Shown here: positions 11,228 through 21,299 of the stretch, in pieces | Layout of the letters: each line of letters starts with the position of its first letter | How positions within the stretch are numbered: the first letter of the stretch is position 1 | NCBI GenBank assembly: GCA_963971405.1 | Contig: OZ020492.1 | Coordinates: 5,766,001-5,830,000, forward strand | Direction: 5' to 3' | From: Psococerastis gibbosa | Lineage: Eukaryota > Arthropoda > Insecta > Psocodea > Psocidae | DNA length: 64,000 bases | Notes under the pieces: model-generated | Seen by the model: only the letters and a program-made list of their open reading frames with translations | The model's database searches: none | Told to the model about the DNA's origin: nothing | Program-made: the position numbers and the translations under genes

Positions 11228-11470
11228 ATAATTACAAAAGCTTTCACGGCCGGCGTTACATGAAGAATCAGTAGAATCCGTGATGATAGGCCGCGGTCGT
11301 CCAGAAAGTGTACTTCCGAACGTTTCGTCAACATCTGCGGTCGACATTTTCAGTGGAACTTCTAAGATTGTATCAGAAGATGTCGATGGAACGTTTGGAA
11401 GTACACTTTCAGGACGACCATGGCCTATCAACCCGGATTCTACTGATTCTTCATCTTCAATGGGTAGCCG
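11228..11470. mobile_element. Penelope-like inverted terminal structure with hammerhead-like hairpin
   Basis: Inverted arms 11262-11325 and 11391-11452 (GAAGAATCAGTAGAATCC against its complement, GGTCGTCC, AAGTGTACTTCC) flank a hammerhead-like segment on the minus strand at 11322-11353. That segment reads CTGA, a 6-bp stem GTCGAC/GTTGAC, then GAAAC. The right arm carries a degenerate version (CAGAAGATGTCGATGGAACG). The left flank GCTTTCACGGCCGG matches the flank of 8383-8530. Penelope-like elements are known to carry hammerhead motifs in their terminal repeats. The core here deviates from canonical CTGATGA. Overlapping frames at 11216-11596 (-) and 11280-11564 (+) are by-products of the palindrome. 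Confidence 0.5.
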
Positions 11471-11739
11471 TGACTCCGTGATACAGCCAAAGAATTTCAG
11501 CTTCAAAGATTTTCTCTTATTAGAAATTGACAACTTGGTCAGACTTGAACCTTCACACCAATGACAGGTAATTTTGATATAGCCAACCTTGTTCACCGTT
11601 TTACTTATTTATGCATCTACCTTAAAGAATTTATAGATCGATAAAAGAAAGTTTTTTCATTCCGTAATTTATTAGAACTTAATAAGGTTTTTTATTCCGT
11701 ATTCTGTTTATTTTCAATATACTATTACATTTCACTGAT

Positions 11740-11806
11740 TGGATTCAAACTAATAACCTTTCAGGTGAAAATCAGAGTCAAATACCACTAAACTGTGCTG
11801 AATCCG
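11740..11806 (-). repeat. tRNA-Glu-like pseudogene or SINE head
   Basis: On the minus strand an A-box-like CAGTTTAGTGG (11785-11795) is followed by an anticodon-arm-like GATTTTCACCTG and a B-box-like GTTTGAATCC. The order and spacing follow tRNA-Glu(TTC), but the T and acceptor stems are degraded. It is a decayed tRNA-derived sequence, not a working tRNA. Confidence 0.45.
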
Positions 11807-12118
11807 AGCTCTACGCAGGCCCATAAGTGAGTTCATTGCTACCGACTACCGTAGTCAACTGTTATCTGCCGGTTGTCGTTTTGGCCCGTAGTTCGCTTGA
11901 GAACCAATTGGCTTATCGATGCGCGTGGCTGAAGCAACAGGAAGGAGAAAACACTTCCTATAGAAAGGTATAGGGCTACTAAAGCGCTCTCTATGAAACG
12001 GAAACAGCGTACAACTGTTTAAAGAACGATGACACTCACCCGGGCCGAGGCGCGAGGCACACTTGCGCTTGGGGCAAGGGGATGAATTTTGTTTTTGTTT
12101 TTTTGTTTTGTTTAAAAA

Positions 12119-12265
12119 GATAAATCGCTTACAAACAATTTAATGAATGTATCCGATTGACCTTTTCAGTCGCCTCTGTAGGTTATATATACGACACGTC
12201 TCCGATTGCATGGCGTGTAAAGACTCGCAAAAGTGCAAGCACGTTACCACCTGGCCATCGAAGTC
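12119..12265 (-). mobile_element. SINE family S, near-complete tRNA-derived copy
   Basis: The minus strand reads CTTCGATGGCCAGGTGGTAAC (A-box-like TGGCCAGGTGG), TTTTGCGAGTCTTTACACG (B-box-like), a body CAGAGGCGACTGAAAAGGTC, then a TACATTCATTAAATTGTTTG end. The head recurs at 58165-58262 (CTTCGATGGCTTAGTGGTAGC). The tail recurs at 8093-8145, 10575-10640 and 63764-63812. Head, body and recurrence together support a tRNA-derived SINE. Confidence 0.65.
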
Positions 12266-12595
12266 GAATTTGCGTATATACTTCTTATTTTAATGCCTCT
12301 TCTATCGAAGTTTGACGAATATCTTGGCAATTTGGATCTAGGAGACTACTGGTCTCAATAGGAAAGCCGTGCTCTTACCAGACTCAGGTTTTTCAACCAG
12401 GATATTCTTCTTCTGTCAGGTGCCCTCAATCCTTCTGTCTTCCCTTGGATAATTACATGCAGAAGGCAATATCTTCGGTTCCTCATCTGTCATCACTTGG
12501 CTGAGGTATTTTAATTACCGTAGACTCTTACCCCTATATGGTTATAGCCACAACTCACAATAATTTCTGGAGTGTATATATAATGGTACAATTTA

Positions 12596-12842
12596 TTGCT
12601 TTCCAATTTATACGTAGTATAAGGAAAGCTTTGAGATGGTCGAAATTTTCGATTCAGAGATTTCAATTTTACATGTTTTGAGGTCCCACGAACCCAAAAA
12701 AGTGTTTTTTACGAAATGTCTGTCCCTCTGTCTGTTCATCAGTTTGCGGGCAAATTACTCGGTGGCTTTGGATGAAGTTAAGAATGTCGGTTTATATGAC
12801 TATGGCTATGACTATGACTAGGACTATGACTATTGCCTTATT
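12596..12842 (-). repeat. Dispersed repeat T1, copy c, with GACTAT minisatellite
   Basis: Starts with the reverse of the T1 end (TTGCTTTCCAATTTATACG), continues through the CTGTCCCTCTGTCTG tract and TACTCGGTGG, then runs into a (GACTAT)n-like tract at about 12797-12833. The short open frame over it is not coding. Confidence 0.55.
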
Positions 12843-13028
12843 ATACCTCTTTCAGTAGTGATATGATAACATTCGATAGTTAGGGAGAATATCATTGTAA
12901 ATTACAATACCTTTTTGGCATCGCTCCCATAACTATTTTGTAATACATGCCACCCAAATATATGGTGAAACAAGAGAATTGGACGGCACGTGTAAGTCTG
13001 ATGATGGTGTAATCACGGTTAGAACTGT

Positions 13029-13330
13029 ATATTGCTTTCCAATTTATCAGTAGTAAAAGAAAAGCTTTGTGATGGTCGAAATTTTTTTTGACTCAGAGAT
13101 TTCAACGGATTTTCACGTTTTGAGGTACAAGGAACCCAAAAAAGAGGTTTTTACGAAATGTCTGTCTGAATGTCACTCTGTCTGTCCCTCTGTTTGTTAA
13201 TCCTTTGCGGGCAAATTACTCGGTGGATTTTGATGAAATTTAGCATGTAGGTTTACAAAAATCATACCTCGGGATCATTTGGGGTGTTTTATTCACAAAA
13301 AAAAAAAACGAAAAAAAATACGACTCAAAC
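13029..13330 (-). repeat. Dispersed repeat T1, copy d, at the left edge of the array
   Basis: Starts TTGCTTTCCAATTTATCAG, then CTGTCTGAATGTCACTCTGTC, TACTCGGTGGATTTTGATGA and GGTTTACAAAAATCATACC. Its internal end (TTTGGGGTGTTTTATTC) continues into sequence that also forms the B-half tail of the array (15297 onward), so the array boundary lies inside or next to a T1 copy. Confidence 0.55.
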
Positions 13331-13816
13331 CATTGTTTCTCAACAACGGCTCCAACTGTGTGGTAATGTGTTGGTCTGACCTATCTAGAATTTATCTCAC
13401 TTCCAGTGACGTCAGGTGGACAACCCCCCCCCCCCCCCCCCCGATGAGCTTGCAAGATATTTAGGGGGCGCGGTCCACTTATTATGAAGTGGATAACTAC
13501 TGTTTGGCTAAATTTAAGTTATGACCATTTTTATGACTAGAGCAGGATAACAACAAAGAGGTACACAAACATTATATCACAAAAGCTTGTTAAGCTGTTA
13601 ATTATGTATATAGGTATGTATAATTAAGTATATTGAATATATCCGGGGACTTTAGTGGATGATAGTTATGAACCTATTATTTCTAATTATTTAGATTATA
13701 ATGTGAGAGAGAGTCAGTTCTACTTTCAATAGGGAGACAATTATGTTTATTATGAACATCGACGCCCAGAGCCACAGTATTTCTCCCAAATAAATTTGCG
13801 CACAAAAAAAACCTAC

Positions 13817-13901
13817 CTGGAGCCGGAGTGGCTGTTTGTTGGCTATATACGGCACCAACGAACACAGCGAGGGATGCCAAGCACAATTGACATTTGAACA
13901 T
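13817..13901 (-). pseudogene. Orphan signal-peptide exon (array copy 0)
   Basis: ATG at 13901; 28 codons (MFKCQLCLASLAVFVGAVYS, then QQTATPAP) end at donor CAG|GTAGGT. A perfect TATAAAAG lies upstream at 13951-13958 (minus strand). It is clearly homologous to the first exon of the other copies but diverged by several substitutions and one codon shorter. The second exon that should follow leftward is absent: sequence corresponding to about 15607-16690 of copy 1 is missing, and the junction lies near 13600. A remnant of second-exon sequence sits elsewhere, at 14976-15005. It is therefore a broken gene or the edge of the duplication. Confidence 0.7.
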
Positions 13902-14975
13902 ATTAATGCAACAAATTGTTCTAGTGTGCTGTTCACAGATTCTGAATGCGCTTTTATATCCAGCTTATTAAAAATTATCAGTGCAATAACACTGTGGCAT
14001 TTTCAAATTGGTTGTACAAACAGTATATATTGGTAATATTAATGTCGTAACAAGAAATAATGAGGTCTGTAATTAGGGTTTTTATGGGCCTATTATTATA
14101 GCAACTCATGTCACTTACGTACATTCTGCTTATTATTCTATTCTGGCATAAAGAGGGCCGGGATCTTTTGCAAATCACGTTAAACAGCTATTTCGGTGAT
14201 ATCTTCATCATCATTTAAGAGAAGAACTATCAGAAACATAATATGTAAAGAGCACAACGAGTCAACACATACGTGCCTTCCGATTCATCAAGATTAGTAT
14301 TAGTAGGGAGCGAGATAGCTAATAAGAGGTGATCAATGGCAAATAATTGTCCCATGGTTAAATTTTCGGCTACTATACAGTGTGCAGAGCAGTGAGGCAA
14401 CAATTTATTCAAATATCGGTACCAGGCCTACGTCATTATCAAAACGAAATTTATCCTTTGTCCCTGTGTCTTGGTACCAAAAGTAGGTAAATCCGTTGAA
14501 ATTTCTAAGATTTCTTAAATTATAAGGCTTTTTCATGCTAGGCTAACGTATAAATAAGAAAGCAATAAGCTAAGAGGGTGGGGGAGATGTAGATGTTGGA
14601 AATTGGAAGTATGAGTGAGTATCGTAACAGAGGGAAAGGGAGGGAAAAGAATCCCCCGGGTATGGTGCATGCAGTGCTCAGCGTCAAGGTGGGACTAAGA
14701 TGCGAATCCTGTTCCCGTATATTCTTTTCCTTACCATTCTTTCTATCATTCATCATTCGGGGGACAATTATGTTTATTATGAACATCGACGCCACATGAG
14801 AATGGCTGTCTCCATTTTATACCCTTGTACAAAAATGGTTGGAGGGGCACCAAATTATACACCCCCCCCCCCGGCTACGCCTCTGATTATATTGGCAATT
14901 TATTGCAATTAATCTTTTTTATTCGTATTTAATATAATAATAAATAATAATATATATAATATAATAAATAAATAA

Positions 14976-15005
14976 CGGTTGGGACCATGGGCAAAGTGGA
15001 TATGG
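14976..15005 (-). pseudogene. 30-bp remnant of the peptide-gene second exon
   Basis: CGGTTGGGACCATGGGCAAAG continues to GTGGATATGG. It matches the exon segment that encodes IHFAQGPNR (for example 16486-16515) with one change, and reads HIHFAHGPNR on the minus strand. It is embedded in AT-rich repeat sequence of the left-edge unit. Confidence 0.6.
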
Positions 15006-15846
15006 CGAAGAAAGCAAAATGCAAAGAGGGTGGGGTTGAAGTTGGAAATTGGAAGTATGAGGGAGAATCGTAAGTGAGGGTAAGTGAGGGAAAAGAATCC
15101 CTCGGGGGACAATTATGTTTATTATGAACATCGACGCCACATGAGAATGGCTGTCTCCATTTTATACCCTTGTACAAAAATAGTTGGAGGGGCACCAAAT
15201 TATACACCCCCCCCCCCCCCGGTCACGCCTCTGATTATATTGGAAATTTATTGCAGTTCATCTTTTTTATTCGTATTTAATATTACCCCCTCCTTGGTCA
15301 CCCAATTTGGGGTGATTTATTCTCCAAAATAACGTCTAAAAGCATTATTTCTCAATAACGGCACCAACTGTGGGGTAATCTGTTGGTCTGACCTATCTAG
15401 AATTTATCTCACCTCTAGTAACTTCAGGTGGACAACCCTTTCCCCCTCCCGATGAGCTTCAAGATATGTAGGGGGCGCGTTCCCCTTACCGTGAAGTGGA
15501 TAACTAGTGTTTGGCTTAATTTAAATTATGACCATTTTTAAGACTAGAGCAGTATAACAACAAAGAGAGTACACAAACATTATTTTGCAACAGCTTGTTA
15601 AGCAGAAAGCACTTTGCTTCGAAAATTTTCTCTCGTTTAAAATCCTTCGAAAGTATTCCCAAGTTAGCAACTACAAAAAATTAATTATCACTTAACTTGA
15701 ATTAATGTGCATTATGATTTTACAAAGTTTCTCCTAGAACTCTAAACTTTTAATCGTATACAGTATATACCTATCCCGAAGTGGGTCGTTATAGCATTAG
15801 CCTATAGCGAAACCGGTAAGACAAAAGGGGAATTGTGACCGTATTT

Positions 15847-15857
15847 TATTTATTGAT
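15847..15857 (-). terminator. Candidate poly(A) signal of copy 1
   Basis: On the minus strand AATAAATAAAAT lies about 200 nt after the stop codon, and the same sequence follows every copy. Between them is an (ATT)n-rich 3' UTR. Position-based inference only. Confidence 0.4.
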
Positions 15858-16052
15858 GTAAAACATTGAGATTGGACAATAATGAAGCTTGTACGAGTTA
15901 ACACGGGTAATGCTATAGCCCAAAAACCTACTTAACATCCATACATTTTTTTAAGTCAAATTTGCGATAGGCTTACATAAAAGGAAAAATTCAGAAAAGT
16001 TAAATTATTATTATATTATTATTGTTATTCATGAATTGTTTATGTACTGCCT

Positions 16053-16996
16053 CTAGTAGTAACCCCCAAAGTCGCCAATGATGTTGATGCCCTTCTGCTT
16101 CATGAAGAAATCACCAAAGTTGCCCATATCATTCTGCCTCTTGAAGAAATGCCCAAAGTTGCCAAAATCATTCTGCCTCTTGAAGTCATCTCCAAAGTCA
16201 CCATAATTGTTGGAAGCCTTCAGCTCGCAGACTAAATCCCCAAAGTGCCTATTTCGGTTGGGACCTTGGGCAAAGTGGATATGTCCATTTTCGTCGATAT
16301 ATGTTGTTTGCCTCTTGAAAAAATCACGAAAGATGCCGAAATCATTTTGCCTCTTGTAGAAATCTCCAAAGTTGCCAAAATCATTCTGCCTCTTGGAGTC
16401 ATCTCCAAAGTCACCATAGTTGTTGGAAGCCTTCAGCTCGCAGACTAAATCCCCAAAGTGCCTATTTCGGTTGGGACCTTGGGCAAAGTGGATATGACCA
16501 TTTTCGTCGATATATGTTGTTTGCCTCTTGAAAAAATCACGAAAGATGCCGAAATCATTTTGCCTCTTGTAGAAATCACCAATGTTGCCGAAATCATTCT
16601 GCCGCATGTAAAAGCCTGTAAATAGGAGATTGTTCAATGTTAGGTTCTATTTGTTGTCGGGAATTACGGATGTCTAGTAATTTAAGCAAAAGTAATTATG
16701 TATATAGGTATGTATAATTAAGTATATAGTATATATTAGGGGATTTCTGTGGATGATAGTTATGAACATATTATTCCTAACTATTTAGATTATAATGTGA
16801 GAGAGAGTCAGTTTTACTTTCAATAGGGAGACAATTAAGATTATTATGAACATCGACGCCCAGAGCCAGAGTTTTTCTCCAATTAAATTTGCGCACAAAA
16901 AAACTTACCTGGAGCCGGAGTAGTAACTGATTCTTGGCCGTATACAGCACCCACTAACACGGCGAGGCATGCCAAGCACAATAGACATTTGAACAT
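16053..16996 (-). CDS. Secreted multi-peptide precursor, array copy 1
   Basis: Exon 1 is 16909..16996 and exon 2 is 16053..16615; a 293-bp intron (donor GTAAGT, acceptor TCCTATTTACAG) interrupts a Gly codon. The 216-residue product has a signal peptide (MFKCLLCLACLAVLVGAVYG) and then a chain of short segments each ending in Lys-Arg and each followed by Gln: QNDFGNIGDFYKR, QNDFGIFRDFFKR, and a 45-residue spacer (QTTYIDENGHIHF...GDFGDDSKR) with one Cys. A 71-residue block (QNDFGNFGDFYKR, QNDFGIFRDFFKR, spacer) is duplicated in tandem. The C-terminal part has QNDFGNFGHFFKR and a QNDMGNFGDFFMK-containing tail. KR sites suit furin/PC-type cleavage in the secretory route. N-terminal Gln could cyclise to pyroglutamate. 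There is no Gly before KR, so no amidation is expected. TATAAAAG lies at 17046-17053. Compared with copy 3 it lacks one 39-bp module. I recognise no family; neuropeptide, defence peptide or secreted structural polymer are all possible. Confidence 0.75.
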
Positions 16997-17045
16997 CTTA
17001 ATGCAAAGGATTGTTCTAGTGTGCTGTTAACACATTTTGAATCCG

Positions 17046-17053
17046 CTTTTATA
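17046..17053 (-). promoter_or_regulatory. TATA box of copy 1
   Basis: TATAAAAG on the minus strand, 50 nt upstream of the ATG, predicting a start site near 17020-17025 (around TTAACAGCAC). The same octamer is kept at 13951-13958, 21349-21356, 25734-25741, 34467-34474, 38847-38854, 43221-43228 and 47598-47605. It is altered only in copy 4. Confidence 0.75.
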
Positions 17054-17511
17054 TCCAGCTTATTAAAAATTATCAGTGCAATAACACTGTGGCATTATCA
17101 AATTGGTTGTATAAACAGCATATATTGGTAATATTAATGTCGTATCATGAAATAATGAGGTCGATAATTAGGGTTTTTATGGGCCTATTATTATAGCAAC
17201 TCATGTAACTTACGTACATTCTGCTCATTAATAATAATTGCTGTTTAATTTTGGCATTGGCTGTAAAAGGGCAATTTGGCCATATTGACGTTGTAACCAG
17301 AAATTAAAATGCCTAATATTTTGCTTTGGCCTTGAATTTAATGAGGACCTATGACATATTAAATTTGTGTGCGTTCAACACTTTATGATTGCACTGATTA
17401 TATAGCGTTTCTTCATTCGAATTTAGGCTTAAGTGAGGCCTAATGAGGGCCGGGTTCTTTTGCAAATCACGTTTAACAGCTATTTCGGTGATATCTTCAT
17501 CATCATTTAAG

Positions 17512-17860
17512 AGAAGAACCATCCGAAACCTAATATGTAAAGAGCACAACGAGTCAACCCGTACGTGCCTTCCGATTCATAAAAATTAGTATTAGTAGGT
17601 AGCGAGATAGCTAACGAGAGGTGATCAACGGCAAATAATTTTCCTATGGTTAAATTTTCGGCTATTAGACAGTGTGCAAAGCAGAAGAACCATCAGAAAC
17701 ATAATATGTAAAGAGCACAACGAGTCAACCCGTACGTGCCTTTCGATTCATCAAAATTAGTATTAGTAGGTAGCGAGATAGCTAATGTGAGGAGTTCAAT
17801 GGCAAATAATTTTCCTATTGTTAAATTTTCGGCTACTATACAGTGTGCAAAGCAGTGAGG
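17512..17860. repeat. Internal 171-bp tandem duplication in each A half
   Basis: AGAAGAACCATC, ATATGTAAAGAGCACAACGAG, GTCAACCCGTACGTGCC and the following AAATTTTCGGCTA block occur twice, 171 bp apart (17512 and 17683). The duplication is present in all A halves I checked. It is single in the left-edge unit (about 14220-14400) and in the B halves, so it arose after the left-edge unit separated but before amplification. Confidence 0.75.
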
Positions 17861-18479
17861 CGATAATTTCTTCATATATCGGTACTAGGCCTACGTCAAT
17901 TTCAAAACAAAATTTATCTTTGGTTCTTGCTACCACAAAGCACGTAAATCCGCTAAAATTTCAAAGATTTCTTAAATTATAAGGCTTTTTCATAATAGGC
18001 TAACGTATAAATAAGAAAGCAATAAGCTAAGAGGGTGGGGGAGATGTAGATGTTGGAAATTGGAAGTATGAGTGAGTATCGTAACAGAGGGAAAGGGAGG
18101 GAAAAGAATCCCTCGGGGATGGTGCATGCAGTGGTCAGCGTCAAGGTGGGACTAAGATGCGAATCCTGTTCCCGTATATTCTTTTCCTTATCATTCTTTC
18201 TATCATTCCCTGACTGAATAGGGTTTCTTCAAGGTTAAATAGGTGGCACCACTATTACCAAGCACGGATCTACGGGGGGGGGGGGGGCTATGAGGCTATA
18301 CACTGACAAGTGCCTCCTCCCTTTATGAGGTCCGAGACCGCCTCTGATTATTTTGACAATTCTTTGCAATTCATCTTTTTTCATCGGATTTAATCATAGC
18401 CCCCTCCATGACAGTTTTAATTCTAGCAATTAACTGTTGTGCTTTTAATTAATGCATGAGTGAGAGTCAGTAAAGTTCT

Positions 18480-19680
18480 ACTCTTATAAGGAGTAATTAT
18501 GTAAATAGGTATGTATATATGTGTATATAGTACATAGTATAGTATATAGCATATATTATATATCTGGGGATTTCTGTGGATGATCTTTATGGACATATTA
18601 TTTCTAATTCTGTAAGTTATAATTTGAGAGAGAGTCAGTTCTACTTTCAATAGGGAGATAATTATGTTTATTACAGCTTATTAAAAATTATAAGTGCAAT
18701 AACACTGTCACATTTTCAAATTGGTCGTATATCCAGTATATATTGGTAAAATTAATGTCGTAACAAGAAATAATGAGGTGTATTATTAGGCAATTTGGCC
18801 ATATTGACGTTGTCACAAGAAATCAATATGCCTAATATTTGGTTTTGATTTGCTTTGGCCTTGAATTTAATGAGGACCTATGTAATATTAAATTTGTGTG
18901 CGTTCATCACATTATGATTGCACTGATTATATAGCTTTTTTTCATTCAAATTTAGGTTTAAGTGAGGCCTTAAGTGAGCCGGGATCATTTGCAAATTACA
19001 TTTAACAGCTATTTCGGTGATATATCCGCATCATTACTAAAGAGAAAAACCATCAGAAACATAATATGTAAGAAGCACAAAGAGTCAACCCGTACATGCC
19101 TTCCGATTCATCAAAATTAGTATTAGTATAGGTAGCGAGATAGCTTATGAGAGATGTTCAATGGCAAATAATTGACCTATGATTAAATTTTCGGCTACTA
19201 TACAGTTTGCAAAACAGTGAGGCATGAATTAGCAATAATTTCCTCAAATATCGGTACTAGGCCTACGTCTTTTTCCAAATCGAAATTTATCCTTGTTCTC
19301 TGTGTCTTGGTAACACAAAGCGTGTAAATCCGATGCAATTTCAACCATTTCTTAAGTTATAAAGCTTTTTTATAATAGGCTAACGTTTACATAAGAAAGC
19401 AAAATGCAAAGAGGGTGGGGTTGATGTTGGAAATTGGAAGTATGAGGGAGAATCGTAAGTGAGGGTAAGTGAGGGAAAAGAATCCCTCGGGGGACAATTA
19501 TGTTTATTATGAACATCGACGCCACATGAGAATGGCTGTCTCCATTTTATACCCTTGTACAAAAATGGTTGGAGGGGCACCAAATTATACACCCCCCCCC
19601 GGTTACGCCTCTGATTACATTGGCAATTTATTGCAATTCATCTCTTTTATTCGTATTTAATATTACCCCCTCCTTGGTCA
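18480..19680. repeat. B half of unit 1: gene-less paralogue of the A half
   Basis: The segment from GGAGTAATTATGTAAATAGG (18490) to the T1-like end near 19400 follows the A-half order (GAGAGAGAGTCAGTTCTACTT, GCAATAACACTG, TTTTGCAAATTACATTTAACAG, GTCAACCCGTACATGCC) with diverged sequence. The stretch from the first exon through the TATA box is absent. The tail (about 19490-19680) carries a C tract and GGTTACGCCTC. Short frames here (for example 18423-18650, 19380-19592) recur in every unit only because the DNA recurs. They lack signals of coding selection. Confidence 0.7.
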
Positions 19681-20395
19681 CTCAATTTGGGGTGTTTAAT
19701 TCTCCAAAATAACGTCTAAAAGCATTATTCCTCAATAACGGCACCAACTGTGGGGTAATCTGTTGGTCTGACCTATCTAGAATTTATCTCACCTCTAGTA
19801 ACGTCAGGTGGACATCCCTTTCCCCCTCCCGATGAGCTTCAAGATATGTAGGGGGCGCGGTCCCCTTACCGTGAAGTGGATAACTAGTGTTTGGCTTAAT
19901 TTAAGTTATGACCATTTTTAAGAGTAGAGCAGTATAACAACAAAGAGAGTAGCACTTTCCTTCGAAAATTTTCTCTCGTTTTAAATCCTTCGAAAGTATT
20001 CCCAAGTTAGCAACTACAAAAAATTAATTATCACTTAACTTGAATTAATGTGCATTATGATTTTACAAAGTTTCTCCTAGAACTCTAAACTTTTAATCGT
20101 ATACAGTATATACCTATCCCGAAGTGGGTCGTTATAGCATTAGCCTATAGCGAAACCGGTAAGACAAAAGGGGAATTGTGACCGTATTTTATTTATTGAT
20201 GAAAAACTTTGAGATTGGACAATAATGAAGCTTGTACGAGTTAACACGGGTAATGCTATAGCCCAAAAACCTACTTAACAACCATACATTTTTTTAAGTC
20301 AAATTTGCAATAGGCTTACATAAAAGGAAAAATTCAGAAAAGTTAAATTATTATTATATTATTATTGTTATTCATGAATTGTTTATGTACTGCCT

Positions 20396-21299
20396 CTAGT
20401 AGTAATCCCCAAAGTCGCCAATGATGTTGATGCCCTTCTGCTTCATGAAGAAATCACCAAAGTTGCCCATATCATTCTGCCTCTTGAAGTCATCTCCAAA
20501 GTCACCATAATTGTTGGAAGCCTTCAGCTCGCAGACTAAATCCCCAAAGTGCCTATTTCGGTTGGGACCTTGTGCAAAGTGGATATGTCCATTTTCGTCG
20601 ATATATGTTGTTTGCCTCTTGAAAAAATCACGAAAGATGCCGAAATCATTTTGCCTCTTGTAGAAATCTCCAAAGTTGCCAAAATCATTCTGCCTCTTGG
20701 AGTCATCTCCAAAGTCACCATAGTTGTTGGAAGCCTTCAGCTCGCAGACTAAATCCCCAAAGTGCCTATTTCGGTTGGGACCTTGGGCAAAGTGGATATG
20801 ACCATTTTCGTCGATATATGTTGTTTGCCTCTTGAAAAAATCACGAAAGATGCCGAAATCGTTCTGCCTCCTGAAGAAATCACCAATTTGCCGAAATCAT
20901 TCTGCCGCATGTAAAAGCCTGTAAATAGGAGATTGTTCAATGTTAGGTTCTATTTGTTGTCGGGAATTACGGATGTCTAGTAATTAAAGCAAAAGTAATT
21001 ATGTATATAGGTATGTATATTTAAGTATATAGTATATATCAGGGGATTTCTGTGGATGATAGTTATGAACATATTATTCCTAACTATTTAGATTATAATG
21101 TGAGAGAGAGTCAGTTCTACTTTCAATAGGGAGACAATTAAATTTATTATTAACATCGACGCCCAGAGCCAGAGTTTTTCTCCAATTAAATTTGCGCACA
21201 AAAAAACTTACCTGGAGCCGGAGTAGTAACTGATTCTTGGCCGTATACAGCACCCACTAACACGGCGGGGCATGCCAAGCACAATAGACATTTGAACAT
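20396..21299 (-). pseudogene. Multi-peptide precursor, array copy 2, frameshifted
   Basis: Exon 1 is 21212..21299 and exon 2 is 20396..20918. Near 20886 a one-base deletion (CACCAATTTGCC instead of CACCAATGTTGCC) shifts the frame right after the first QNDFG, and a stop at 20749 follows in the shifted frame. Exon 1 also carries a Leu-to-Pro change in the hydrophobic core of the signal peptide (C-P-A in place of C-L-A). Two 39-bp modules are missing compared with copy 3: one near the start and the QNDFGNFGHFFKR module near the end. TATA box (21349-21356) and splice sites are intact, so it may still be transcribed. An assembly error could explain the deletion but not the Pro substitution. Confidence 0.7.

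Noticed and set aside
11216..11596. Overlapping 126- and 94-codon frames rich in Ser/Asp/Pro
   Set aside because: They are mirror readings of the same palindrome (both contain GRGRPESVLPNV), a signature of inverted repeats rather than coding.
16232..16448. Conserved alternative frames over the peptide exon (MVTLEMTPRGRM... on -, MPISVGTLG... on +), repeated in every unit
   Set aside because: They are other-frame readings of the modular exon and stay open because the 39-bp module is free of stops in several frames. They lack signal peptide and splice context.
16053..16615. Assignment of the QNDFG peptides to orcokinin, allatostatin or FMRFamide families
   Set aside because: Only a loose Asp/Phe/Gly richness is shared; the diagnostic motifs (NFDEIDR, FGLamide, RFamide) are absent.
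18423..18650. Minus-strand 60-75-codon frames in each B half and A-half spacer (MKVELTLSHII..., MKKLSPHCF..., MCSLHIRF..., MYNLVPLQPF...)
   Set aside because: Conserved only because the whole unit is conserved; indels in the TA-rich tract change their length, and no motif or splice support is seen.
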